Assembly: GCA_016210395.1 (NCBI GenBank)
Contig: JACQUI010000037.1
Span: 1 to 20,301 of the forward strand
Direction of reading: 5' to 3'
Source: Chloroflexota bacterium
GTDB lineage: Bacteria; Chloroflexota; Dehalococcoidia; Lucifugimonadales; JACPCL1
DNA length: 20,301 bases
This document shows positions 1 to 6,843 of the stretch, piece by piece. The translations under genes were made by a program, and so were the position numbers. The notes beneath the pieces are model-generated. The model did not search any database. It saw nothing but the letters and a program-made list of their open reading frames with translations, and had not been told where the DNA came from. Numbering within the stretch: position 1 is the first letter of the stretch; every line of letters begins with the position of its first letter.

Positions 1-4
1 ACCC

Positions 5-56
5 AGAAGCGCTGGGGGACTCCCCCAGCAGCCCCCGGCAGGGGGACACAGTCCCC
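5..56. repeat. Tandem GC-rich hairpins, interspersed-repeat-like
   Basis: Two consecutive perfect hairpins are visible: GCTGGGGG (11-18) pairs with CCCCCAGC (22-29) around a 3-nt loop, and GGGGAC (42-47) pairs with GTCCCC (51-56) around ACA. The block starts with CAGAAGC and ends in a GGAC-ACA-GTCC stem. The same two elements recur at 11961-12015, so I read both as members of one intergenic repeat family. The rest of 1-154 holds no gene I can support. It does contain a small hairpin at 136-150 just beyond the stop of the minus-strand PHP gene, without a T-run. Confidence 0.6.
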
Positions 57-154
57 TCGCAACCCTCCTGGTAGGACAGGTAATTGTCGGGCAAAGCCTC
101 CCGCAGGAGAGGGAATGAGTGTACGGGTTCCCCCCGGCAGAGGCTCTGCCCCTG

Positions 155-808
155 CTAGTCAGCCCTGCGCTTGGCCAGGGCCACGGGGCGGTAGTCGCCG
201 GCCTTGAGCTCGTTGATGAGCTCGCCCAGTGTAGAGACGCGCCTGCTCAGCTCCGTGGCGAAGGTGCCGGTCTCTTCCAGCTTGTGGCAATCGCTGGCGC
301 CGGCGCCGGGCAGGTTGAAGCGCTGGGCGAGCGCGCGGGAGAAGGCGTTCTCCGCAGGAGATCCCCTGCCGTTCATTACCTCAACCGCGTTGACAAGGGA
401 GAAGACCTGGCTCCGGCAGGCCTGCTCCAGCATCGTGCGGTACGTGTCGTCGTTTCCGGCCTCTTTCTCCATGAACCTGCGCCGGTATGGATGGGCGACC
501 ACCATCACGCCGCCGGCCCTGTCCACCAGATCCCTGACAAAGGCGGCGCGGTGCATCCCAAAAATGTACCTGTCCAGGCCAAAGACAAGGATGTGGCCTT
601 CCTCAGTCGTGACCTCGCAGCCGGGGAAAATGGGGTAGCTGTGGCGTTTGCTCAGCGCCTCCACGTCCTCCGGTTTCCAGAAGCCGTCGTGGTCGGTAAG
701 GCAGATGCCGTCAATGCCGGCTTCCTTGGAAGCGATCACGAGCTGGTCCGGCGTGAGAAAGCTATCGTCCGATGTGGGATAGGTGTGGGTGTGGAGGTCT
801 ATGATCAT
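155..808 (-). CDS. PHP-domain metal-dependent phosphoesterase
   Basis: A 217-residue single-domain protein of the PHP (polymerase and histidinol phosphatase) superfamily. Metal-ligand motifs appear in the expected order: HTHT at residues 6-9, TDHD at 38-41, GCE at 63-65, EGH at 70-72, AHPYRR at 105-110, and the terminal ASDCH with Asp174 and His176. Family members hydrolyse phosphoesters, including nucleotides and short oligonucleotides, using a two- or three-metal site. The protein lacks the inserted domain of the longer RNase AM (YciV/TrpH) proteins and has no signal peptide, so it is probably cytosolic. Its substrate cannot be told from sequence. The ATG has no clear Shine-Dalgarno, but the motif spacing from residue 1 fits this start. 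It is divergent from the nuo operon and not obviously linked to it in function. Confidence 0.85.
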   Translation of the reverse strand: MIIDLHTHTYPTSDDSFLTPDQLVIASKEAGIDGICLTDHDGFWKPEDVEALSKRHSYPIFPGCEVTTEEGHILVFGLDRYIFGMHRAAFVRDLVDRAGGVMVVAHPYRRRFMEKEAGNDDTYRTMLEQACRSQVFSLVNAVEVMNGRGSPAENAFSRALAQRFNLPGAGASDCHKLEETGTFATELSRRVSTLGELINELKAGDYRPVALAKRRAD

Positions 809-1052
809 GGGCCACAGCTAGTTCAACGGGTGGACGGTAGCCAGTGTTACATCCGCCCCAGGCAAAGTCAAGCGAAAGCTCGTTGGCGGCCAGGCCGTTC
901 AGTATTTTGCGCCACGGCTTGCGCCGCTCTGAGCGAGGTCGTGTAAAGGCTGGGCTCTGCGCTTCTTCGACGGGCAGGCCACGAGTCTCCCGGCCACCCC
1001 CCGCAAGTCGTAGCGGTCACTTGGGCTGTAGTGACTTTGTGCTCTATTTCAC

Positions 1053-1082
1053 TTGAAGGGCCAAAGATAGGCGTGCTATAGT
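1053..1082 (+). promoter_or_regulatory. Probable promoter of the nuo operon
   Basis: TTGAAG (1053-1058) is followed after 18 nt by TATAGT (1077-1082), which is preceded by TGC, giving an extended -10 of TGnTATAGT. Predicted transcription would begin near 1089, leaving about 28 nt of leader that contains AGGAGG (1096-1101) before the nuoA ATG. The rest of the 308-base gap between the divergent PHP gene and nuoA (809-1052) shows no further gene or repeat that I can support. Confidence 0.6.
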
Positions 1083-1116
1083 TACTTGCCAGCCCAGGAG
1101 GCTTGTTCTAGAGCAC

Positions 1117-1503
1117 ATGTTTGAGGACTACTACCGGCAATACGCCCTGATAGCCATCTTCACCATTGGCGCGATTGCGATCCCAGTGGGTATGCTGCTT
1201 ATTTCCTGGCTTGCCTCCCTCGTCCGTATCCGGCCCTACAAACCGAGCCCCGTGAAGTATGAGCTGTACGAGTGCGGCGTGCAGCCCATTGGGCCAGCCC
1301 GCTGGGCGCAGTTCAACTTCCGGTACTATATGTACGCGCTGCTTTTCGTAGTCTTTGACGTGGAAACGGTCTTCCTCTACCCGTGGGCCATCCGGTTCAA
1401 TAAGCTGGGTCTCTTTGCTTTCCTTGAGATGCTGGCATTCGTTTCCATACTGGTTATTGGACTGGCCTATGCCTGGCGCAAACGCGCGTTGGAGTGGGAG
1501 TAG
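1117..1503 (+). CDS. nuoA: NADH-quinone oxidoreductase subunit A
   Basis: A 128-residue inner-membrane subunit of respiratory complex I with three predicted membrane helices (about 10-35, 70-90 and 98-120). The diagnostic loop contains YECGVQP (51-57, Cys53), followed by FNFRYYMYALLFVVFDVE (Asp81 and Glu83), as in NuoA/ND3. In the family this loop changes conformation near the quinone cavity and joins the NuoH/J/K membrane module to the peripheral arm. It is the first gene of the operon, behind an extended -10 promoter. An AGGAGG lies 15 nt before the ATG, which is a long spacing, but no better in-frame start is present. Its stop codon overlaps the Shine-Dalgarno of nuoB. Confidence 0.95.
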   Translation: MFEDYYRQYALIAIFTIGAIAIPVGMLLISWLASLVRIRPYKPSPVKYELYECGVQPIGPARWAQFNFRYYMYALLFVVFDVETVFLYPWAIRFNKLGLFAFLEMLAFVSILVIGLAYAWRKRALEWE

Positions 1504-1512
1504 GAGGCGGCG

Positions 1513-2133
1513 ATGGCAGACGATGCGCAGCAAAGATTGGCCCTTCCACTGTATGCCACGACCTGGGAGCTTGACCAGGCCGAAGGCGCTGAGGTGCAGC
1601 GGCTCAAAGATACGGCGTTGAAGCCGCTCGCCGAACCGCTGATCGAGGTGCCGGAAGACCTCCGGCGGAACGTGGCGGTCACGACTGTGGACGCGCTTCT
1701 CAACTGGGGACGGAAGTCGGCCGTGTGGCCCCTGTCCTTTGGTCTGGCTTGCTGCTCCTTTGAGATGATCGCCAGCGCCATGTCCCGCTTCGACATTGCC
1801 CGCTTCGGCATGGAAGCCTTCCGGGCCACACCGCGGCAGGCCGATCTGATGATTGTTGCAGGCACGGTCACCTGGAAGATGGCCACCGCGGTCCAGCGGC
1901 TGTACGCGCAGATGGCGGAACCGAAGTGGGTGATTTCCATGGGGGTGTGCGCCACCAGCGGCGGACCATACTATCAGTCGTACAGCGTTGTCCCGGGCGT
2001 GAACCACATCATTCCGGTGGATGTGTATGTGCCGGGTTGCCCGCCCCGGCCTGATGCGTTGCTGTACGGGATCATGCAGCTCCATGAGAAAATCCAGCGG
2101 TACAACCTGAAACGCTCGCCCGCCGGCGCATAG
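1513..2133 (+). CDS. nuoB: NADH-quinone oxidoreductase subunit B (N2 cluster)
   Basis: A 206-residue peripheral-arm subunit that holds the terminal [4Fe-4S] cluster N2, the electron donor to quinone. The four ligands are visible: the tandem Cys80-Cys81 in FGLACCSFEM, Cys146 in ISMGVCATSGGPY, and Cys176 in YVPGCPPRPDAL. The N-terminal 45 or so residues before the conserved core are longer than in the shortest homologues and unremarkable. The start is set by AGGAGG at 1502-1507, five bases before the ATG. The usual GT-L-T-N-K-M segment reads GTVTWKM (117-123), with Trp replacing the commonly seen Asn. The gene is followed by a 109-nt gap containing a stem-loop, unlike the overlapping junctions downstream. 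Confidence 0.96.
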   Translation: MADDAQQRLALPLYATTWELDQAEGAEVQRLKDTALKPLAEPLIEVPEDLRRNVAVTTVDALLNWGRKSAVWPLSFGLACCSFEMIASAMSRFDIARFGMEAFRATPRQADLMIVAGTVTWKMATAVQRLYAQMAEPKWVISMGVCATSGGPYYQSYSVVPGVNHIIPVDVYVPGCPPRPDALLYGIMQLHEKIQRYNLKRSPAGA

Positions 2134-2189
2134 GGCGTTCCACTCCCTGGAAGTCGGGGCGCAGCAAGGAACAACGTCCCTCTTCCCTG

Positions 2190-2221
2190 CCTTCTCCCGT
2201 GTGTAGAGAAGGGAACGGTTG
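2190..2221 (+). repeat. Stem-loop repeat in the nuoB-nuoC gap
   Basis: CCTTCTC (2190-2196) pairs with GAGAAGG (2206-2212) around a 9-nt loop and is followed by GGAACGGTTG (2212-2221). The identical 10-mer follows the hairpin in the nuoK-DUF2007 gap at 6575-6584, which suggests a shared mobile or repeat origin. There is no T-run, so it is unlikely to be an efficient intrinsic terminator; it may shape mRNA processing. Confidence 0.55.
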
Positions 2222-2242
2222 CTCGAAGCAAATGAGAGGCCG

Positions 2243-2695
2243 ATGATACGCGAGATAGCGGGAGAAGAGCTTGGCCGCCACGTGCAAACGGCATGCCCGG
2301 GAGCAGTGGAGGCGTGGCAAGGCTCCAGCCTCTGGGTCAAGCCGGAGCGCATTTTCGATGTGTGCAGGTTTCTGAAAGAGACCTCCGGCATGGAGTTCGA
2401 CTTGCTCAACTCCATTTCGGCGGTGGACTACGTCGAGTACTTTGAGGTGGTGTACCACCTGACCTCGACAACGAGATTGCACAGCGCCGTTTTGAAGGCC
2501 AGGGTGTATGGGCGCGACGAGCCGTCGCTTCCGTCTGTGGTCGGCCTGTGGCAGGGAGCGGACTTGCAAGAGCGGGAGGTCTGGGACCTGATGGGAGTGC
2601 GGTTCACCGGCCACCCGAACCTCAAGCGCATCCTGTTGTGGGAAGGGTATCCAGGGCATCCGTTGCGCAAAGACTATCTGGAAGCGCCCCGGTAG
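2243..2695 (+). CDS. nuoC: NADH-quinone oxidoreductase subunit C (30-kDa)
   Basis: A 150-residue complex I peripheral subunit that packs on NuoD and carries no cofactor. The family signature is clear near the C-terminus: EREVWDLMGVRFTGHPNLKR, followed by ILLWEGYPGHPLRKDY. NuoC and NuoD are separate here, not fused as in E. coli. I chose ATG 2243 (GAGAGG lies 3 nt upstream, a short spacing). A TTG at 2219 in the same frame would add 8 residues and has GAAGGG upstream, but that TTG lies inside the repeat-derived GGAACGGTTG, so I consider it less likely. The product is a complete, compact NuoC. Confidence 0.93.
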   Translation: MIREIAGEELGRHVQTACPGAVEAWQGSSLWVKPERIFDVCRFLKETSGMEFDLLNSISAVDYVEYFEVVYHLTSTTRLHSAVLKARVYGRDEPSLPSVVGLWQGADLQEREVWDLMGVRFTGHPNLKRILLWEGYPGHPLRKDYLEAPR

Positions 2696-2703
2696 TAGGT
2701 GCT

Positions 2704-3807
2704 ATGCCAATCCGGTCGGAACCAGTAACAGTCAACGTAGGGCCTCAGCACCCCAGCACGCATGGGGTGTTCCGCTTGCGTATTACCTTTGACGGCGAGG
2801 TCATCCTGGACGTTGAGCCAGTGTTTGGATACCTGCACCGTGGCTCTGAGAAGCTGGCAGAGGAGCGCACCTACACGCAGGTCATCACGCTGACCGACCG
2901 CCTGGACTACGTTGCCTCCATGACCAATAACCAGGCGTATGTGCTGGCTGCGGAGAAGCTTTCGGGCATCCAACCGCCGGAGCGTGGGATGTACCTGAGG
3001 GTCATTGCCGCGGAGCTGCAGCGCATCGCCAGCCACCTTGTGGCTACGGGGTTCCTGCTGAACGACCTTGGCGCTTTCGCCACGCCGCTCATGTACTGCT
3101 TCAGGGAGCGGGAGCGCATCCTTGACCTCTTTGAGATGCTGTGTGGCGCGCGCATCACGCTCTCCTACATGCGGGTGGGCGGCGTGTTCCAGGACGCGCC
3201 GGAGGAGTTCTGGCCCGCCTTGCGCATCTTTCTGCAAGACATGCCGGGCTACATTGACGAGTACGAACAGCTCCTTTCCGAGAACGAGATCCTGGTGACC
3301 CGGACCAAAGGGGTCAGCGTGCTAACGCCCCAGCAGGCGATCAATGCGTCGGTCACGGGGCCGGTGCTGCGGGCCTCCGGCATGGCGTGGGACCTGCGCA
3401 AAATTGACCCGTATGAGGTCTACGGCCGGGTGGCGTTCGCTGTCCCCCTGGGCGCGGCGGGCGACAACTATGACCGGTTCAAGATACGCCTGGATGAGAT
3501 GCGGCAGAGCCTTCGCATCATAGAGCAGTGCGTTGAGCAGATAGGGCCGGGCCCGGTCCGGGCGAACACGCCCGGTCTCATCCGCCCGCCGGTTGGCGAC
3601 GCCTACGGGCGCATCGAGGGGCCCAAGGGCGAGCTGGGGTTTTACCTGGTGAGCGACGGCGGCATTGCGCCGTACAGGTTCAAGATACGCTCGCCCTCGT
3701 TCATCAACCTGACAGTGCTGCGGGACCTCTTGATCGGCTGGAAGCTGGCGGACATGATCGTGACGCTGGGAAGCATTGACATCAACATGGGCGAGGTGGA
3801 CCGGTGA
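2704..3807 (+). CDS. nuoD: NADH-quinone oxidoreductase subunit D (49-kDa)
   Basis: A 367-residue subunit that lines the quinone-binding pocket with NuoB. Family motifs are GPQHPSTHG (13-21), YLHRGSEKLAEE (43-54), TGFLLNDLGAFATPLMY, RITLSYMRVGG, and the conserved end INMGEVDR. It lacks both paired-cysteine nickel-binding motifs of [NiFe]-hydrogenase large subunits, so this is a true complex I subunit and not a group 4 hydrogenase. The longer open frame reaching back to 2548 runs through nuoC and is not coding; ATG 2704 begins exactly where homology starts, with a weak AGGTG upstream. The next gene is nuoH, overlapping by 4 nt; nuoE, nuoF and nuoG are missing at this point. Confidence 0.96.
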   Translation: MPIRSEPVTVNVGPQHPSTHGVFRLRITFDGEVILDVEPVFGYLHRGSEKLAEERTYTQVITLTDRLDYVASMTNNQAYVLAAEKLSGIQPPERGMYLRVIAAELQRIASHLVATGFLLNDLGAFATPLMYCFRERERILDLFEMLCGARITLSYMRVGGVFQDAPEEFWPALRIFLQDMPGYIDEYEQLLSENEILVTRTKGVSVLTPQQAINASVTGPVLRASGMAWDLRKIDPYEVYGRVAFAVPLGAAGDNYDRFKIRLDEMRQSLRIIEQCVEQIGPGPVRANTPGLIRPPVGDAYGRIEGPKGELGFYLVSDGGIAPYRFKIRSPSFINLTVLRDLLIGWKLADMIVTLGSIDINMGEVDR

Positions 3808-5054
3808 CGGCCTTCTTGGAAGGGAACGCGCTGTTCCGCAACCTGTATTGCCTGCTGGGGGGCAACGCAGGCAATGCGGTTTCCTGCTCGGGCCGGGATG
3901 GCCTGTTGCCGGCGGGATGGGAATGGCTGGCGTTTTCGATAACTGCCATGGTCATAACCGTTGTGCTTCTGAACGTCTTTCTGTTGCTGGCCATGTTCTA
4001 CACGTACATGGAGCGCAGGCTCCTTGGGCGTTTCCAGGGGAGGATAGGGCCCAACAGGACTGGGCCGTACGGCCTCCTGCAGCCCGTGGCCGATGCAATC
4101 AAGCTGCTGACCAAGGAGTCCATCGTCCCCAGGGGGTCTGACGGACTGCTGTACAATCTGGCCCCGGTGATGATGGTTGTCGTCGTCTTCATGGTCCTGG
4201 CGGTGATACCGCTGGGGCCGAGCACCTTTGTGGCAAACCTGAACGTTGGAGTCCTGTTCATCATTGCCATCACATCGGTGAACGCGCTGGCGGTATTCAT
4301 GGCGGGGTTGTCCTCCGGCAACAGGTACGCGATGATCGGCGGCGTGCGGGCCGTCGCACAGCTCATCAGCTATGAAGTGCCCATGGTGCTGTCCATTGTG
4401 GGGGTGCTGATCCTGGCCGGTTCTCTTTCCCTCATAGACATCGTGGAGGCGCAGCGAGTCCCCTTTGCGCTGGTACAGCCGCTGGGCCTGTTCATCTTTG
4501 TGGTGGGGGCCTCGGCAGAGATGAACCGTCCGCCCTTTGACCAGCTTGAAGCGGAATCAGAGATCGTGGCCGGGTATCACACCGAGTACGGCGGCATGAA
4601 GTTTGGCTTCTTCTATCTTGCAGAGTATGCTGCGGTGCTGACGAGTTCCGGCGTCATTGCAACGCTGTTCTTGGACGGCTGGAAGGGGCCTCTCCTGCCG
4701 TCGCACATATGGTTCCTGATGAAGGTCTTTTCCCTCGCGTTCTTGTTCATCTGGGTGCGGGCAACGCTGCCCAGGGTGCGCATAGACCAGACGATGGCCT
4801 TTGCCTGGAAGTTCCTGCTGCCGCTGAGCCTGGTCAACATCTTTGTGACGGCAGGAGAGGTCTTGCTTTTGGGGGAGGAAGTAACGCCAGGGCAGGGGAT
4901 AGCGCTCTCGACGAGCGATCTGTGGGTGATGGCGGCGATCAACATTCCGGTGAGCATCGGCGGCGTGCTGGCGTTCTCCCGGCTGGTCAGCCTGCGGACG
5001 ATACGCCACCCTGTTGCCACGCGGGAGCGCCAGGCTGTGGAGGCGGTGTCATGA
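3804..5054 (+). CDS. nuoH: NADH-quinone oxidoreductase subunit H
   Basis: A 416-residue multi-helix membrane subunit (ND1 family) forming the roof of the quinone tunnel and the link to the proton-pumping arm. Signatures are YMERRLLGRFQGRIGPNRTGPYG (68-90) and EMNRPPFDQLEAESEIVAGY (from Glu239). The GTG start at 3804 overlaps the nuoD stop (GTGA) and has GAGGTGG 4 nt upstream, which favours translational coupling. From this start the protein has about 40 residues before the first helix (WLAFSITAMVITVV), including Cys16 and Cys28. That is longer than the typical family N-terminus; an internal TTG at 3906 would remove most of it but has no convincing ribosome site. Confidence 0.94.
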   Translation: MTAFLEGNALFRNLYCLLGGNAGNAVSCSGRDGLLPAGWEWLAFSITAMVITVVLLNVFLLLAMFYTYMERRLLGRFQGRIGPNRTGPYGLLQPVADAIKLLTKESIVPRGSDGLLYNLAPVMMVVVVFMVLAVIPLGPSTFVANLNVGVLFIIAITSVNALAVFMAGLSSGNRYAMIGGVRAVAQLISYEVPMVLSIVGVLILAGSLSLIDIVEAQRVPFALVQPLGLFIFVVGASAEMNRPPFDQLEAESEIVAGYHTEYGGMKFGFFYLAEYAAVLTSSGVIATLFLDGWKGPLLPSHIWFLMKVFSLAFLFIWVRATLPRVRIDQTMAFAWKFLLPLSLVNIFVTAGEVLLLGEEVTPGQGIALSTSDLWVMAAINIPVSIGGVLAFSRLVSLRTIRHPVATRERQAVEAVS

Positions 5055-5620
5055 ACGGACTTGGGATCATCAACGGCCTCATTGTGACGCTGAAGAACTT
5101 CGTGCGCAAGCCGTTCACCGTCTCCTATCCGGAGCAGCGAATAGCGCAGCACCCGCGATTTCGAGGCCAGGAGTTCACCTGGTATATCGAACGGTGCACG
5201 GGCTGCGCAAGCTGCGCCAAGTTCTGCCCGCTGGGGATCATCCGCATCGTGACGCACCCAGGAGGGCAGACGCCCGCCGAAGGCGACTCCTATGCCATTG
5301 ACGCGTTTGACATTGACCTTGGAAGGTGCATGTACTGTGGCCTGTGCGTGGAGGCGTGCCCGTACGACGCCCTGTTCATGGGCAGCGGCTTTGAAGAGGC
5401 CAGGTACCGGCGGAAGGACCTGGTGATCACGGTGGACCGCTTGCGGGATGCGGAGAAGCACCCCAGCACCTGGTTCCGGCCTCAGCTTGAGGCCCAGAAG
5501 TATGACCCCCGCAAAAGCGGCCCCATGTCATGGAAGGGCGCGGGCCGTGAGCCGTGGCCCTATCATCTGCCACACCGGCCTGAGAAGGAAGGCGCCGCGC
5601 AAGAGGAGACCAAGGCTTGA
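5051..5620 (+). CDS. nuoI: NADH-quinone oxidoreductase subunit I (two 4Fe-4S clusters)
   Basis: A 189-residue ferredoxin-like subunit carrying clusters N6a and N6b, which pass electrons towards N2 in NuoB. Two complete four-cysteine motifs are present: Cys49, 52, 55, 59 (CTGCASCAKFCP) and Cys93, 96, 99, 103 (CMYCGLCVEACP). The ATG overlaps the nuoH stop (ATGA); the longer frame upstream is inside nuoH. After the core there is a basic, Pro- and Trp-containing tail (about 140-189) ending in a Glu/Lys-rich stretch. Because NuoE, F and G are not encoded nearby, NuoI would be the outermost Fe-S subunit made from this locus and hence the likely docking point for an unknown electron donor. Confidence 0.95.
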   Translation: MNGLGIINGLIVTLKNFVRKPFTVSYPEQRIAQHPRFRGQEFTWYIERCTGCASCAKFCPLGIIRIVTHPGGQTPAEGDSYAIDAFDIDLGRCMYCGLCVEACPYDALFMGSGFEEARYRRKDLVITVDRLRDAEKHPSTWFRPQLEAQKYDPRKSGPMSWKGAGREPWPYHLPHRPEKEGAAQEETKA

Positions 5621-6141
5621 CGGCGCAAGACATCTTCTTCTGGGCGCTGGCGGGCGCAAGCATCGGCACGGCCGTCGCTGTGGTGATGACGAAGAACATT
5701 TTCCGCGCGGCTGTGCTGCTGGCAACTTGCTTTCTTTCCATTGCAGGCCTGTTCGCCTTGATGCACGCCGACTTCCTGGCTGTGGTGCAGGTGCTCATCT
5801 ACGTGGGCGCCATATCAGTGCTGCTGGCCTTTGCGGCGCTGCTGACCCGGGACGCGGAAAGTGGGAACCTGTCTAACAGGTTGTGGGCCCCGGCGCTCGT
5901 TGGGGCGGGGTTGTTTCTCGCGTTCCTTGTAGTGGTGGTCCTGAGGACAGACTGGTCGCTTATGGAGTTGACGCTGTCCGCCGAAAGCCTGGCGAAGGCG
6001 CGGGAGGTGCTGGCGGCGACACCCATGTGGCTGGCCGGCCTGCTGCTGAATCAATGGGCGCTGCCGTTTGAGGTGGCCTCGGTGCTGCTCCTGGCTGCCA
6101 TCATCGGGGCGCTGGTGCTGGTGCGGGAGAGGCATCCATGA
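5617..6141 (+). CDS. nuoJ: NADH-quinone oxidoreductase subunit J
   Basis: A 174-residue membrane subunit (ND6 family) with about five predicted helices. The conserved helix-3 region reads HADFLAVVQVLIYVGAISVLLAFA, the segment that in complex I forms the pi-bulge near the quinone-coupled proton path. The start is TTG at 5617, overlapping the nuoI stop as TTGA, with AAGAGGAG (5601-5608) at good spacing. It ends overlapping the nuoK ATG (ATGA). The length and helix pattern are normal for the family. Confidence 0.93.
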   Translation: MTAQDIFFWALAGASIGTAVAVVMTKNIFRAAVLLATCFLSIAGLFALMHADFLAVVQVLIYVGAISVLLAFAALLTRDAESGNLSNRLWAPALVGAGLFLAFLVVVVLRTDWSLMELTLSAESLAKAREVLAATPMWLAGLLLNQWALPFEVASVLLLAAIIGALVLVRERHP

Positions 6142-6491
6142 GCTTCGAAAGCTTCATGCTGCTCTCGGCGGTGCTGTTCAGCATTGGGTTGTACGGCGTG
6201 CTGACGCGCCGGAATGCAGTGGCGGTGCTGATGTCTCTGGAGCTGATGTTCAACGCTGTGAACGTTGCGGCTGTGGCGGTGTCGCGCTACGTGACGCCTG
6301 CGGCATTGCGCGCCGATCCCGCTTCCACGGCGGACGAGGCGCTGCAGCATGTGTTGACGGGCCAGGTGTTTGCCCTCTTCGTGATCGCGGTGGCGGCGGC
6401 GGAGGTCGCGCTGGGGCTGGCCATCGTGATCGCCGTGTACCGGAGCCGAGGGACTGTGGATATGACACAGGTGGACCTGATGAAGAGGTAA
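6138..6491 (+). CDS. nuoK: NADH-quinone oxidoreductase subunit K
   Basis: A 117-residue membrane subunit (ND4L/MnhC-like) with three helices. The two buried acidic residues of the proton path are present: Glu35 in MSLELMFNAVN and Glu89 in VAAAEVALGLAI. It is longer than the usual 100 or so residues because of a hydrophilic insertion between helices 2 and 3 (about 53-72, containing DPASTADEALQH). The start overlaps the nuoJ stop by 4 nt. It is the last of the tightly overlapping block; a 152-nt gap with a stem-loop follows. Confidence 0.94.
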   Translation: MSFESFMLLSAVLFSIGLYGVLTRRNAVAVLMSLELMFNAVNVAAVAVSRYVTPAALRADPASTADEALQHVLTGQVFALFVIAVAAAEVALGLAIVIAVYRSRGTVDMTQVDLMKR

Positions 6492-6528
6492 GACCTTGGG
6501 CGTTCAAGCGAGCAGGCAAGCAAACGTT

Positions 6529-6584
6529 TCACCCTCACCCGACTGCCGTCGGCCTCTCCCCTCAAGGGAGAGGCGGAACGGTTG
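6529..6584 (+). repeat. Stem-loop repeat downstream of nuoK
   Basis: GCCTCTCCC (6552-6560) and GGGAGAGGC (6566-6574) form a perfect 9-bp stem with a CTCAA loop, preceded by TCACCCT (6529) and followed by GGAACGGTTG (6575-6584). The TCACCCT lead recurs before the nuoM-nuoN hairpin, and the trailing 10-mer recurs before nuoC. No T-run follows, so full transcription termination is not expected. The rest of 6492-6643 shows no gene. Confidence 0.6.
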
Positions 6585-6643
6585 TGCCTGTGTAGTCGGC
6601 TGTAGACATCCCGCAAACAGCGGGCCAAGGGCTTCTGATTGCT

Positions 6644-6838
6644 ATGTGGGTTGACTACCTGAAAGCGCCGAATCTGGCCACCGCCGAGATGTGGAAGAAC
6701 ATCCTGGAGGGCGAGGGCTTGCCTGCGCGTATCCTGCCTGAAGGCGACATCCTTCAGTGGGGGGAACGCGTGCCCTTTCGGGTGATGGTGCCCCGTGGCC
6801 GGGAGCATGTAGCCGACGAGATCCTGAGGAAGCTGTAA
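6644..6838 (+). CDS. Small DUF2007-like protein inside the nuo operon
   Basis: A 64-residue cytosolic protein with no membrane helix. The pattern MW-V-x-L-x-A-P-N-x-x-x-A-E-x-x-x-x-x-L-E-x-E-G-L-P-A-R at the start and VPFRVMVPRGREHVADEIL at the end resembles the DUF2007 family (named putative prokaryotic signal-transducing protein, a small ferredoxin-like fold). No biochemical function is established for that family. The gene ends 5 nt before the nuoL ATG and so is co-transcribed and probably coupled with nuoL. No strong ribosome site precedes its ATG. A role in assembling or regulating complex I is inferred only from its position. The family call comes from memory of its pattern, not a search. 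Confidence 0.75.
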   Translation: MWVDYLKAPNLATAEMWKNILEGEGLPARILPEGDILQWGERVPFRVMVPRGREHVADEILRKL

Positions 6839-6843
6839 GCGAC

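Noticed and set aside
136..150. Intrinsic terminator for the PHP gene
   Set aside because: A 6-bp hairpin exists just past the stop, but it is followed by G residues rather than a T-run on the coding strand.
119..946. 275-codon plus-strand open frame over the PHP gene
   Set aside because: It is antisense to a gene with complete PHP metal motifs, and its translation is low in recognisable motifs and rich in Ala/Gly/Val, as expected from a codon-bias shadow.
1108..2415. 435-codon minus-strand open frame across nuoA-nuoC
   Set aside because: It runs antisense to three genes with full family signatures; its His/Arg/Gln-rich product matches no family.
6757..6843. Upstream extension of nuoL
   Set aside because: This segment lies within the DUF2007-like gene in another frame; nuoL homology starts at ATG 6844.
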